Positions 17,074-26,058 of a DNA stretch of 64,000 bases are shown piece by piece. The DNA is from JBKEDC01 sp047975205 (GTDB lineage: Bacteria > Bacteroidota > Bacteroidia > Bacteroidales > Prolixibacteraceae): contig JBKEDC010000043.1 in assembly GCA_047975205.1 (NCBI GenBank), positions 169,974 through 233,973 of the forward strand, written 5' to 3'. The notes under the pieces are model-generated. The model did no database searches. It saw nothing but the letters and a program-made list of their open reading frames with translations, and was not told the origin of the DNA. How positions within the stretch are numbered: position 1 is the stretch's first letter; each line of letters starts with the position of its first letter. A program made the translations under genes and the position numbers.

Positions 17074-20000
17074 ATGAGCGAATTACAAGTGTACCGAGCA
17101 TCGGCAGGAGCAGGAAAAACATTTCAATTAACCGTTGAATATTTAAAAATTGCTTTGCAGTCAGAGTATGCCTATAAAAATATTTTAGGTGTAACTTTTA
17201 CGAACAAAGCAACTTCGGAAATGAAAGGCAGGGTGCTTTCCGAGCTTTTCAAACTATCGAAAGGTGAGCAAACGGCCTATCTGGAGGTTTTACTCGCCGA
17301 TAAAAGTCTTAACTTGTCTGCCGAGCAAATTAGATTGCGTTCACACACTACTCTTCGCCGCTTGCTACATGATTTTTCTCGATTTTCCATCAGCACTATC
17401 GATAGTTTCTTTCAACGCGTAATCAAAGCCTTCAACAAAGAACTGGGCATTAACGAAAACTTTCAGATTGAATTAGATAGCGATGCAACTCTCGATGAAG
17501 CTGTCGATCAAGTTATTTTATCTATTGACAATGACAAAGAACTTTTCTCTTGGATAGTCCGATTTACAGAAAATAATATTGAAGATGGAAACAACTGGTC
17601 GGTTAGGGGTGAGATCCGCTCTCTTGCCGGAGAAATTCTAAAAGATATATTCAGAGATAATGCTGATGAACTATTTGAGAAAACCAAACAAAAAGGAATA
17701 CTTCAGGAGTATCTCAAAACTCTACAAGCTATTGTTTCCAAATTTTACAATCAGGTTAATGAGATTGGAACAGCCGGAGAAAAAGCATTAGCTGATGCTA
17801 ATCTCACACCTGCAGACTTTGCCGGAAAGTCGAGAAGTGTAGTCTCCAACTTTAAGAAAATGGCAACGGAGCCGTTTACAAATAAAACGGCTACCATACA
17901 AAATTGCGCCGACGATTACACTAAATTGCTTGGAAAGCACTCTCCTGCAGAAGCAGAAGTTATTGCCCCATTGCTAAGCAAACTTTTTCACAACTATTTA
18001 GCACTGCTTGAACGAGAAGAAAGCCGTATGCTCTCTGCAAATTTAATTCTGAAAAACATATACACTCTAGGAATACTTATTCATGTTCAAGAACGAGTCC
18101 AACATATATCTCGCGATAATAGTATGAATTTACTTTCTGAATCGGGAAAGTTGCTACAACAAATTATTGACAATTCTGACACTCCTTTTATATATGAGCG
18201 AACGGGTGTTTACTATAAGCATTTCATGATTGATGAATTTCAAGATACCTCTGCCCTGCAATGGAGTAATTTCCGCCCATTATTAGGTCATTCTTTAGCC
18301 GAAGGAAATTTAGCAATGCTCGTGGGAGATGTAAAACAAGCCATTTATCGTTGGCGTGGAGGAGATTGGCAACTTTTAGAAAATCAGGTGGGAGAAGATT
18401 TTAAGTTTGAGGGTGTTCAGATTCATCAATTAGAACAAAATTGGCGAAGTAGCGGTGAGATTATTCGCTATAACAATTGCATATTTCAACTTGCACCTCA
18501 ACTCCTACAACTGCAATTCAACAACCAATTGGCTGATGCCGGTATTCATCCTGATGATTATAAGAATCAGATTCATCAGATTTATGCCACCGGATTGCAA
18601 CACATAGGACAGACGAAGCTAGTCAAATCCGGCTATGTGCAAATGCGCTTTCTTCCAACAAAATTTTGCGATGGACTTCAGGAAGAACGCACAACGCTTA
18701 TCTTAGAAGAATTGATAGAACACATTAAAGATATTCAGGACAGAGGGGCTAAAGCCTCAGAGATTGCTGTTTTGGTGCGCAAAGGGAGAGAAGCTGTTTT
18801 GGTAGCCAATTATTTACTGGAACAAAAACTATTGCTAGGTGAAAATTCGTCATACAACTTTTCTATCTTATCGAGCGACAGTCTTCTTGTGAGTAATTCG
18901 CCTGCTGTTTGCTTCTTGATAAGCCTACTCCGACTAATTAATAACCATAAAGATCAAGTAACAGCCTCCTATGCCAATCATCAGTTTTACGGAATAATTG
19001 AACCGACTCTACAAGAAAAAGGTATAACCATAAATTGGAATAATGTGTATGAAAAAAACAAAGATTTTTCCAATTATCAGAGTAGCCATACAGAACTAAC
19101 CGATCAATTTGAAAACTTAAATGTAGAGAGTAATTCCTTTTACGCTTTCTTACAAAGTGATTTCATGCAAAAAGAATTAGGTAGCAGAAACCTGCAAGAA
19201 ATAGTATTCAAATTAGCCGATTTTTTTCATCTTTTCGATTGGAGCAGCGAGCTTTCTTACATGCAAGGTTTTATCGACAGTGTTTCCGAATTTCAAAAAC
19301 GGAAAATATCTGACCTCAATTCATTCTTAGAATACTGGGATGAGAAAGGGAAAAACAAAACCATCAGTGCTTCTGAAACACTTGACGCTATTCGCATACA
19401 AACAATACATAAATCGAAAGGTCTAGAATATAAGTTTGTGCTCATTCCATTCTGCGATTGGGCATTGACAACTGCTAGTGCTCGCCAAAATCCTATCGTA
19501 TGGTGTAAACCCAAAGAAGAGCCCTTTAATCAATTGAATATTGTTCCGGTAAAATATAGCAAAGACATGAGCAATAGCATTTTCAAAAATGAATATTTTC
19601 AAGAAATGCAAAATATGTATATTGAAGCCCTAAACATGCTTTATGTGGCATTTACTCGCACCAGAACCGAACTCTATACATGGTCAACATATAATGAGAA
19701 CTTATTTGATGCCAAAAAAGATAACGAGATAAAAACAACAGGCGATCTATTAAAAATGGTACTCGAAAATGAAGCTACTTACAGTTATGATAACAAAGAA
19801 GAAATGTGTTGTAAATTACATGCAGGATATCATAACGACAAAGAATTGTTTGAAAGTGGCTCTAAAGCTACATTCACCGGCAATAACGAAGCACAGGCTT
19901 CGGGTCTAGAGATAACAAGCTTTTCATTTCAAGATTTCGATGATTATCTCAAACTCCGAAAAAACCACGAAAACTTTTTCACTCAAGACAGTAAGCAAGA

Positions 20001-20463
20001 ACAAAGCGTAAATCGAGGAAAAGTAATCCATGAAGCTTTAGCTCAAATTAGAACCAAGGATGAGTTGCCCAAAGCTTTACAAACCTTGCATCATAAAGGA
20101 TTGTTCCCCAAAGATGAAATGGATACTTACACACAACAAATTACTAACATGCTTGATGATCCGGAAGTAACCCACTGGTTCGACGGAAGCTATAAGATTC
20201 TCAATGAACGAAGCATATTGTTGGGAAATACTCAAGGAATTCGTCGTCCGGATCGTATCATGATTAAAGGAACACAAGCTATTGTAGTTGATTATAAATC
20301 TGGGGAATACGAGATTGAAAAATATCACAAACAAGTTGCCGAATATATGGTGCAACTTCAGGAATGTGGGTTTGAAAGCGTGACAGGCTATTTGTGGTAC
20401 ACCAAGAATAATAAGCGTGTAGCTGTGAATTTTCAACAACAAAAGAACCACCGAAAATTATAA
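17074..20463 (+). CDS. AddA/RecB-like UvrD helicase-nuclease
   Basis: This 1129-residue protein combines a superfamily 1 helicase and a RecB-type nuclease, used in double-strand-break end resection. Motif I is ASAGAGKTFQL (residues ~9-19), Ia FTNKATSEM, and FSISTIDSFFQRV follows. Motif II is FMIDEFQDTSALQW (~384) and motif III LVGDVKQAIYRWRGGD. Motif IV is EQNWRSSGEI, motif V IQTIHKSKGLEYKFV and motif VI MLYVAFTRTRTEL. The C-terminus has the PD-(D/E)XK nuclease core RPDRIMIKG...IVVDYKSGE. In many Bacteroidetes an AddB-like nuclease is encoded next to it. None is visible here: upstream are lipoproteins and downstream is the convergent fhs. No good -7 box is seen. Confidence 0.9.
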   Translation: MSELQVYRASAGAGKTFQLTVEYLKIALQSEYAYKNILGVTFTNKATSEMKGRVLSELFKLSKGEQTAYLEVLLADKSLNLSAEQIRLRSHTTLRRLLHDFSRFSISTIDSFFQRVIKAFNKELGINENFQIELDSDATLDEAVDQVILSIDNDKELFSWIVRFTENNIEDGNNWSVRGEIRSLAGEILKDIFRDNADELFEKTKQKGILQEYLKTLQAIVSKFYNQVNEIGTAGEKALADANLTPADFAGKSRSVVSNFKKMATEPFTNKTATIQNCADDYTKLLGKHSPAEAEVIAPLLSKLFHNYLALLEREESRMLSANLILKNIYTLGILIHVQERVQHISRDNSMNLLSESGKLLQQIIDNSDTPFIYERTGVYYKHFMIDEFQDTSALQWSNFRPLLGHSLAEGNLAMLVGDVKQAIYRWRGGDWQLLENQVGEDFKFEGVQIHQLEQNWRSSGEIIRYNNCIFQLAPQLLQLQFNNQLADAGIHPDDYKNQIHQIYATGLQHIGQTKLVKSGYVQMRFLPTKFCDGLQEERTTLILEELIEHIKDIQDRGAKASEIAVLVRKGREAVLVANYLLEQKLLLGENSSYNFSILSSDSLLVSNSPAVCFLISLLRLINNHKDQVTASYANHQFYGIIEPTLQEKGITINWNNVYEKNKDFSNYQSSHTELTDQFENLNVESNSFYAFLQSDFMQKELGSRNLQEIVFKLADFFHLFDWSSELSYMQGFIDSVSEFQKRKISDLNSFLEYWDEKGKNKTISASETLDAIRIQTIHKSKGLEYKFVLIPFCDWALTTASARQNPIVWCKPKEEPFNQLNIVPVKYSKDMSNSIFKNEYFQEMQNMYIEALNMLYVAFTRTRTELYTWSTYNENLFDAKKDNEIKTTGDLLKMVLENEATYSYDNKEEMCCKLHAGYHNDKELFESGSKATFTGNNEAQASGLEITSFSFQDFDDYLKLRKNHENFFTQDSKQEQSVNRGKVIHEALAQIRTKDELPKALQTLHHKGLFPKDEMDTYTQQITNMLDDPEVTHWFDGSYKILNERSILLGNTQGIRRPDRIMIKGTQAIVVDYKSGEYEIEKYHKQVAEYMVQLQECGFESVTGYLWYTKNNKRVAVNFQQQKNHRKL

Positions 20464-20480
20464 TTTTCGGTGATTCTTTA
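20449..20480. terminator. Bidirectional terminator between the helicase and fhs genes
   Basis: CACCGAAAATT / AATTTTCGGTG stem with a 2-nt loop, overlapping the 3' end of the helicase gene. T-rich sequence follows on the plus strand, and the gene on the other side is convergent. Confidence 0.7.
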
Positions 20481-20509
20481 CTATTCCTTTATTTGATAAT
20501 TTTGATCTA

Positions 20510-22180
20510 TTAGAACAGTCCGGTAATTCTACCTTCATCATCAATATCAATTCTTTCAGCTGATGGAACTGCCGGAAGTCCCGGCATTCTCATAATGTAT
20601 CCGGCAATTGGCACTACAAATCCGGCACCTGTGTTTATTTCAATATCCCTTATGTTTATGGTGAAATCTTGAGGTCTTCCTATAAGCTTAGGGTTATCAG
20701 AAAATGAATACTGGGTTTTGGCAATACATATACTCAGCTTGTTGAGATTCATTTCATCGATAATTTTTAGCTTCTTTTTCGCAGTATCGCTATAGTTCAC
20801 ATTCGATGCACCATAAATGTGCCGAGTTACCTTTTTAATCTTTACATCAATCGTATCCTCTTTGACATACATAAATTCTACCGATGATTGCTTCGATTTA
20901 TCACAAGCATCGGCAACAATGGCTGCAAGTTCTTTAGCTCCATCGCCGCCTTTAGCCCAAACATCTGCAACCTCCACTTCAACGCCTAAATTTTCACAGT
21001 GTCTTTTTATGAATTCCAATTCATCATCGCTGTCACCGGAAAATTTATTGATTGCCACAATTGGAGTCAGTTTGTATCTCTGAACATTTTCTATATGTTT
21101 TTCCAGATTGCACATTCCTTTGCTCAATGATTCTACATTTGGCTCATGAATATTATCCAGTGCATGCCCTCCGTGGTATTTCAATGCCCTAACTGTTGCT
21201 ACAATCACCACAGCATCAGGAGATAATCCTGCCGATTGGCATTTAATATCTAAAAATTTCTCTGCTCCGAGATCGCAACCAAAACCGGCTTCCGTAACCA
21301 CATAGTCAGACAAGGTGAGTCCCATTTTTGTAGCGATTACACTGTTTGTGCCTTGTGCAATATTAGCAAAAGGCCCCCCATGTATGATTGCCGGATTATT
21401 TTCTAAGGTTTGCACTAAATTAGGTTTTAATGCATCTTTTAACAAGGCTCCCATAGCACCATGTGCTTTAAGGTCTTTGGCATAAACCGGCTTTTTATCT
21501 TTTGTGAATCCTATTAGGATATTTCCCAATCGTTTTTTTAAGTCTGCATAACTTTCCGATAGGCATAGAATAGCCATAATCTCGGATGCTGCCGTAATGT
21601 CAAATCCTGTCTCCCTTGGTATCCCCGAGGTTGTTCCTCCAAGTCCGATCATTATATTTCTCAGTGCTCTATCATTAACATCGAGCACTCTTTTCCACAA
21701 AATAGTTCTCGGATCAAGATCTAACGAATATTTTTTACTTTGCAGGTTATTGTCAATTATCGCCGACAATAAATTATGAGCCTTCTCTATTGCTCCAAAA
21801 TCACCTGTAAAATGCAGATTGATATCTTCCATCGGCAACACTTGTGCATACCCTCCGCCTGTTGCTCCACCTTTCATACCGAACACTGGTCCCAACGATG
21901 GTTCTCTCAATACCACAATTGTTTGCTTACCAATTTTATTCAACCCCTCGCTCAATCCGATTGAAACGGTTGTTTTACCTTCTCCCGGAGGCGTTGGAGA
22001 TATAGCAGTAACCAATATCAGTTTTTTGCCTTTCTGTTTATCTGAATTCAAAATGGAGAGCGGAAGTTTTGCTTTGTATTTTCCATAACATTCAATATCA
22101 TCGGTCGATATCTCCAACCTCTCAGCTATCTCATTTACATACTTCATCGTTACTTTAGCTGCTATTTCCTGATCTGTCAT
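20510..22180 (-). CDS. fhs: Formate-tetrahydrofolate ligase
   Basis: This 556-residue enzyme makes 10-formyl-tetrahydrofolate from formate, ATP and tetrahydrofolate. The N-terminus MTDQEIAAKVTMKYVNEIAE is standard for the family. The nucleotide-binding loop is TPPGEGKTTVSIGLSEGL, and REPSLGPVFGMKGGATGGG and the C-terminal GLPAVPSAERIDID are diagnostic. The frame is open back to 22252. The start is set to 22180 because a perfect -7 box lies at 22214-22222 and the family N-terminus begins there. It diverges from glyA, and both enzymes feed the folate one-carbon pool. Confidence 0.97.
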   Translation of the reverse strand: MTDQEIAAKVTMKYVNEIAERLEISTDDIECYGKYKAKLPLSILNSDKQKGKKLILVTAISPTPPGEGKTTVSIGLSEGLNKIGKQTIVVLREPSLGPVFGMKGGATGGGYAQVLPMEDINLHFTGDFGAIEKAHNLLSAIIDNNLQSKKYSLDLDPRTILWKRVLDVNDRALRNIMIGLGGTTSGIPRETGFDITAASEIMAILCLSESYADLKKRLGNILIGFTKDKKPVYAKDLKAHGAMGALLKDALKPNLVQTLENNPAIIHGGPFANIAQGTNSVIATKMGLTLSDYVVTEAGFGCDLGAEKFLDIKCQSAGLSPDAVVIVATVRALKYHGGHALDNIHEPNVESLSKGMCNLEKHIENVQRYKLTPIVAINKFSGDSDDELEFIKRHCENLGVEVEVADVWAKGGDGAKELAAIVADACDKSKQSSVEFMYVKEDTIDVKIKKVTRHIYGASNVNYSDTAKKKLKIIDEMNLNKLSICIAKTQYSFSDNPKLIGRPQDFTINIRDIEINTGAGFVVPIAGYIMRMPGLPAVPSAERIDIDDEGRITGLF

Positions 22181-22213
22181 AACTACTACATCATTTATTG
22201 GTGCGTAAATTTT

Positions 22214-22222
22214 ACAAAGATA
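22214..22222 (-). promoter_or_regulatory. -7 promoter element of fhs
   Basis: TATCTTTGT on the minus strand, a perfect TAnnTTTGY, 34 nt from the fhs ATG at 22180. Confidence 0.7.
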
Positions 22223-22460
22223 TAAAAAGGAATGGTAAAGAGAATCAACCATCTATTTAACATTGTATGTTCTGTTTCATTACTAAGCTTTTAACGAATA
22301 AATTTACACATTCATTAGGCTAAGTTATTGATTATTAATTTTCACGCTATTATGATGCAAGATACGCACACAGTAAGTTGATGAATCTATTATATGCACC
22401 CATGAATAAGCTAACAAATCATAAGATAAGTTTATGCGGAATTTGTATGATATATTTCGT

Positions 22461-22469
22461 TAACTTTGT
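22461..22469 (+). promoter_or_regulatory. -7 promoter element of glyA
   Basis: TAACTTTGT, a perfect TAnnTTTGY, 39 nt upstream of the glyA ATG at 22508. Confidence 0.7.
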
Positions 22470-22507
22470 AAGCGTCAAAATTGTAAAACTATCTATACAT
22501 TATTCAA

Positions 22508-23788
22508 ATGAAAAGAGACCAAGCCGTTTTCGATATTATCGAAAAAGAAAAAAAACGTCAATTAAGTGGAATTGAGCTTATCGCCTCTGAAAACTTTGTA
22601 AGTAATCAAGTCATGGAGGCCATGGGTTCCGTGCTTACAAACAAATATGCCGAGGGTTACCCGGGAAAACGCTACTACGGAGGATGCCAAGAGGTTGACA
22701 AAGTAGAACAATTGGCTATCGACAGGTTAAAAGAACTTTTTGGTGCTGTATATGCTAATGTACAACCTCATTCCGGAGCACAAGCTAATGCTGCTGTGTT
22801 GAGCGTCATTCTAAAACCTGGAGATACATTCCTAGGCTTAGATTTAGCTCATGGCGGACACCTTTCTCACGGTTCTCCCGTAAATTCATCGGGTATTCTT
22901 TACAATCCGATAGCCTATCATGTGCAAGAAGAAACAGGCAGAGTAGATTATGATGAAATTGAGGCTTTGGCTCGTGAACATAAACCAAAATTAATTATTG
23001 GCGGAGCTTCAGCCTATTCTCGAGAATGGGATTATGCTCGTATTCGTAAGATTGCCGACGAAATAGGTGCTATGTTCATGGTTGACATGGCTCATCCGGC
23101 AGGTTTGATTGCTGCCGGCTTATTGGAGAATCCGGTGAAACATGCACACGTAGTGACTTCAACAACACATAAAACATTACGTGGTCCTCGCGGTGGTATT
23201 ATCTTGATGGGCGAAGATTTTGAGAACCCATTTGGTTATAAAACACCAAAAGGTGAAACTAAAATGATGTCGGCAGTAATTGATTTCGCAGTTTTCCCCG
23301 GACAGCAAGGAGGACCTTTAGAGCACGTAATTGCAGCTAAGGCTATTGCTTTCGGCGAAGCCCTTGATCCCGGCTATAAAACATATCAATTACAAGTTCA
23401 AAAGAATGCCAAGGTTATGGCAGAAGAATTTGTAAAGCGTGGATATAAAGTAATATCAGGAGGTACTGATAATCATTCCATGTTGATTGATTTACGCACT
23501 AAGTTTCCGGATCTTACAGGTAAAAAGGCAGAAAATACGCTTGTTCTTGCCGACATTACCATCAATAAGAATATGGTTCCGTTTGATACTCGTTCTCCGT
23601 TCTCTACTTCAGGATTGCGCGTCGGTACAGCAGCTATAACAACTCGCGGATTGAAAGAAGACGCCATGGCTACAGTAGTCGATTTAATAGATCGTGTATT
23701 GTCAGATATCGAAAATGAAACTGCCATTGCAGAAGTTAGAGCAGAAGTAAATAAACTGATGCAACACCTTCCCTTATTTGCTTGGTAA
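22508..23788 (+). CDS. glyA: Serine hydroxymethyltransferase
   Basis: This 426-residue PLP enzyme converts serine and tetrahydrofolate to glycine and 5,10-methylene-tetrahydrofolate. Landmarks are LSGIELIASENFVS at the N-terminus, EGYPGKRYYGGC, and PHSGAQANAAV. VDMAHPAGLIAAG carries the PLP-contacting Asp and His. STTHKTLRGPRGG holds the Schiff-base lysine. It has a promoter of its own and ends in a long symmetric hairpin. Its arrangement head-to-head with fhs suggests common one-carbon control, although I see no operator shared between the two promoters. Confidence 0.98.
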   Translation: MKRDQAVFDIIEKEKKRQLSGIELIASENFVSNQVMEAMGSVLTNKYAEGYPGKRYYGGCQEVDKVEQLAIDRLKELFGAVYANVQPHSGAQANAAVLSVILKPGDTFLGLDLAHGGHLSHGSPVNSSGILYNPIAYHVQEETGRVDYDEIEALAREHKPKLIIGGASAYSREWDYARIRKIADEIGAMFMVDMAHPAGLIAAGLLENPVKHAHVVTSTTHKTLRGPRGGIILMGEDFENPFGYKTPKGETKMMSAVIDFAVFPGQQGGPLEHVIAAKAIAFGEALDPGYKTYQLQVQKNAKVMAEEFVKRGYKVISGGTDNHSMLIDLRTKFPDLTGKKAENTLVLADITINKNMVPFDTRSPFSTSGLRVGTAAITTRGLKEDAMATVVDLIDRVLSDIENETAIAEVRAEVNKLMQHLPLFAW

Positions 23789-23798
23789 TAAAGTTAAA

Positions 23799-23846
23799 AT
23801 ACACATAACAAAGGCAGCATTAAAATGCTGCCTTTGTTATGTGTAT
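23799..23846. terminator. 22-bp perfect inverted repeat, bidirectional terminator
   Basis: ATACACATAACAAAGGCAGCAT and its exact reverse complement are separated by TAAA. The inner part (AAAGGCAGCAT/ATGCTGCCTTT) is terminator-like and lies between the ends of convergent glyA and the serine-hydrolase-like gene. The stem is unusually long and fully perfect. Confidence 0.8.
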
Positions 23847-23861
23847 CTATCTGATAATGCA

Positions 23862-25004
23862 TTATTTCTTCAACTTATCCATAAAAAGACCAACGACTTG
23901 CGTAAACGGATAACTACTGTAATCTGCAGATAAATTTCCACAAATACTCACAACTAACTTTTCTTTCGGATTTATAATCAACAAAGAAGCTCCACCTTCT
24001 ACTTTTCCTCGCAACATGTATATCAAATCGCCTTGATTATCTTCAGTCACTTCTATGCCCATGCCCCAAACACTTTTATCTCCGTTCAGCAACTTATTAG
24101 GCTCTAAAAGCTGATGATAGCTGTCGGCAGAAAGCACTTCATGATTCATCAAGGCTCTTCCCAACTTATTTAAATCGTCAGCAGTCGACAAAATACCCAA
24201 AGCCGGAGCCACAGTATTAATGTTCCCATCTTCAGCCGTATATACTTGTGCAATGGAATTACGAGCATATAAAGAAGCCTTGTTCTTAATTACAAATCGG
24301 GGATAATCAAGCTGAGTTTCCGATAGACCGAAAGGAGTTAGGACCTCACTCTTGAACAATTCGCGATAAGTTTTACCGCTAACCTTTTCTGCTGCTTTCG
24401 CCAACATACAAGCACCCACTGTGTTCTCTGCAAAGTATTGATTAACCTCATATTTCAACTTATCATGCCGATGAGCAGCAAGCAACGAATCCAAATTAGC
24501 GTATTTTTTAACGGTAGCTTCTCTGAATAAATCATCAGTGTATAAGTCTAAACCGGCAGAATTAACAGCCAACTGATATAGACTAAAAGACCATTCCGGA
24601 TTAACCTCTGCTGAAACGTAATCCGTATATTTTTTACTTAAATCTATTTCACCACGCTCTTGCATTCGAAGCAGTAGCAAGGAAGTGAACAGTCGAGAAG
24701 ATGTTCCGATTCTAAACTTATATTCCGGTTTGACCATTGTTCTCAATTCGGCATTAGCATACCCTAGTCCTTCCGACCATACTGTTTTATTATCAACCGA
24801 TACGGCTATGGAGAGCCCAGTATGGCTTATTAATAAGTTAACTGCCAATAAGTCTCTAGATTTTAAAATCTCATCCTTATAAGCACGGTCTAAAACCACG
24901 CGCGAATCTCGTTCTACTCTCTTTGTGCATGAGCCCAAAAACAATACCAAAAACAGAGTTCCGAATATAGCCGACCTCCCTCTTAAACTTTTCATAATTC
25001 TCAT
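23862..25004 (-). CDS. Beta-lactamase/DD-peptidase-fold lipoprotein, probably catalytically inactive
   Basis: A 380-residue lipoprotein: the signal peptide has core FGTLFLVLFLG and lipobox GSC at ~26. The beta-lactamase (class C-like) serine hydrolase fold follows, recognised from GLSIAVSVDNKTVWSEGLGYAN, FRIGTSSRLFTSLLLLRMQE, GEIDLSKKYTDYV, AAEKVSGKTYRELF and APALGILSTADDLNKLGRAL. The catalytic SxxK (GSxSKxFT) reads GTSSRLFT here, with Ser to Thr and Lys to Arg. The YxN and HTG/KTG boxes also look degenerate. I therefore infer a pseudoenzyme. It starts 24 nt after ftsE on the same strand and is likely co-transcribed with it. Possible starts are 25004 and 24995. Confidence 0.75.
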   Translation of the reverse strand: MRIMKSLRGRSAIFGTLFLVLFLGSCTKRVERDSRVVLDRAYKDEILKSRDLLAVNLLISHTGLSIAVSVDNKTVWSEGLGYANAELRTMVKPEYKFRIGTSSRLFTSLLLLRMQERGEIDLSKKYTDYVSAEVNPEWSFSLYQLAVNSAGLDLYTDDLFREATVKKYANLDSLLAAHRHDKLKYEVNQYFAENTVGACMLAKAAEKVSGKTYRELFKSEVLTPFGLSETQLDYPRFVIKNKASLYARNSIAQVYTAEDGNINTVAPALGILSTADDLNKLGRALMNHEVLSADSYHQLLEPNKLLNGDKSVWGMGIEVTEDNQGDLIYMLRGKVEGGASLLIINPKEKLVVSICGNLSADYSSYPFTQVVGLFMDKLKK

Positions 25005-25028
25005 TCTTTATTTATCGATTTAATAGTT

Positions 25029-25715
25029 TTATAGCTGCATGGCTTGTGGGTCAAACAACTTTTTATCTTCAATGTGTATAATGCGTGCCGTGTTTTGCTC
25101 TATGAGTTGGTAATCATGAGTTGCCATGATAATCGTAATTCCTTGTTGATTTAACGCTTTAAAAATCAGCATAAGTTCTTTTGCTGTAACCGGATCTAAA
25201 TTCCCGGTAGGCTCATCGGCCAAAATTATTTGAGGTGTGTTTAATATGGCACGGGCAATGACAATGCGCTGTTGTTCACCACCGGAAAGCTCATGAGGCA
25301 TACTTTTCTTCTTATCCTCCATACCTACTTGCTGCAACACTTTATTAATACGGTTATCTATTTGCTTAGCTACAGTCCAATTTGTTGCCCGAAGCACAAA
25401 CTCTAAATTTTCATACACATTCCTATCAGTCAGTAAACGAAAATCTTGATAAATAACACCAATGTTTCTTCGCAAGAAAGGAACTTGCTTTTCTCGCATG
25501 GTAATCAGATTATAAGAGGTTACTTGTACCGTTCCTTGCTTGATTTCCAATTCTGCATTAATTAGCTTGAGTAAACTCGATTTTCCACAACCCACTCTAC
25601 CAATAATATACACAAATTCACCATACTGTACGTCAAGATTCACCCCTTCCAATACTAAATGCTCTTGACGAAAAACATTCACGTCCTTAATCGATATAAT
25701 TGTTTGATCACTCAT
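25029..25715 (-). CDS. ftsE: Cell division ATP-binding protein FtsE
   Basis: This 228-residue ABC ATPase, with FtsX, regulates septal peptidoglycan hydrolases. Walker A is GRVGCGKSSLLKLI, the Q-loop region is RRNIGVIYQDFRLLTDRNVYEN (shortened family form GxVFQDF), the signature is HELSGGEQQRIVIARAI, and Walker B is IILADEPTGNLDP with MATHDY as the H-loop. The FtsE call, over a generic LolD-like one, rests on YQDFRLL-DRNVYENL. ftsX is not adjacent. To my knowledge Bacteroidetes often keep ftsE and ftsX apart. Confidence 0.85.
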   Translation of the reverse strand: MSDQTIISIKDVNVFRQEHLVLEGVNLDVQYGEFVYIIGRVGCGKSSLLKLINAELEIKQGTVQVTSYNLITMREKQVPFLRRNIGVIYQDFRLLTDRNVYENLEFVLRATNWTVAKQIDNRINKVLQQVGMEDKKKSMPHELSGGEQQRIVIARAILNTPQIILADEPTGNLDPVTAKELMLIFKALNQQGITIIMATHDYQLIEQNTARIIHIEDKKLFDPQAMQL

Positions 25716-25737
25716 TTTCTTCTCATTTAATTGCTCT

Positions 25738-25746
25738 ACAAAATTA
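25738..25746 (-). promoter_or_regulatory. -7 promoter element of ftsE
   Basis: TAATTTTGT on the minus strand, a perfect TAnnTTTGY, 23 nt upstream of the ftsE ATG. Confidence 0.65.
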
Positions 25747-25880
25747 AGTTTTACGGCTTGCTATGCAAATGCAATTGTAAATACATATACTCAGCGTAGC
25801 ATATTCTTGTAAGAATTTTAGCATTACAAATCTCAAAATAGAGGTTATTTTGCCGGAATTTTATATTAGTAGAAGAAAAA

Positions 25881-26029
25881 GCAAGATGAAAATAAAAAAT
25901 AGCTTCGATATAAACAACTCTTCTCAAAAGTCTGAACAGAGCTTACTCCAAATTACCCCGATAGACTTAAAAATATGTAAGCTGTGTTATTTATATCGAA
26001 GCTATTTTTTATTTTCAACTTTATCTTGC
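25881..26029. repeat. ~150-bp imperfect palindrome
   Basis: Outer arms 25881-25913 (GCAAGATGAAAATAAAAAAT...) and 25991-26029 are complementary over 33 bp, apart from a 6-nt insertion (AAAGTT) in the right arm. Inside, AACAGAGCTTAC (25935-25946) pairs with GTAAGCTGTGTT (25977-25988) with one mismatch. The whole could fold as a single long hairpin. It lies between the divergent promoters of ftsE and the pentapeptide gene. An open frame crosses it but looks like a by-product. Confidence 0.75.
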
Positions 26030-26046
26030 ATTCGTCAATTGATTTT

Positions 26047-26055
26047 TAACTTTGC
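26047..26055 (+). promoter_or_regulatory. -7 promoter element of the pentapeptide gene
   Basis: TAACTTTGC, a perfect TAnnTTTGY, only 3 nt before the ATG at 26059. The predicted transcript start falls at or next to the A of the ATG, implying a leaderless mRNA if both calls are right. Confidence 0.5.
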
Positions 26056-26058
26056 GTT

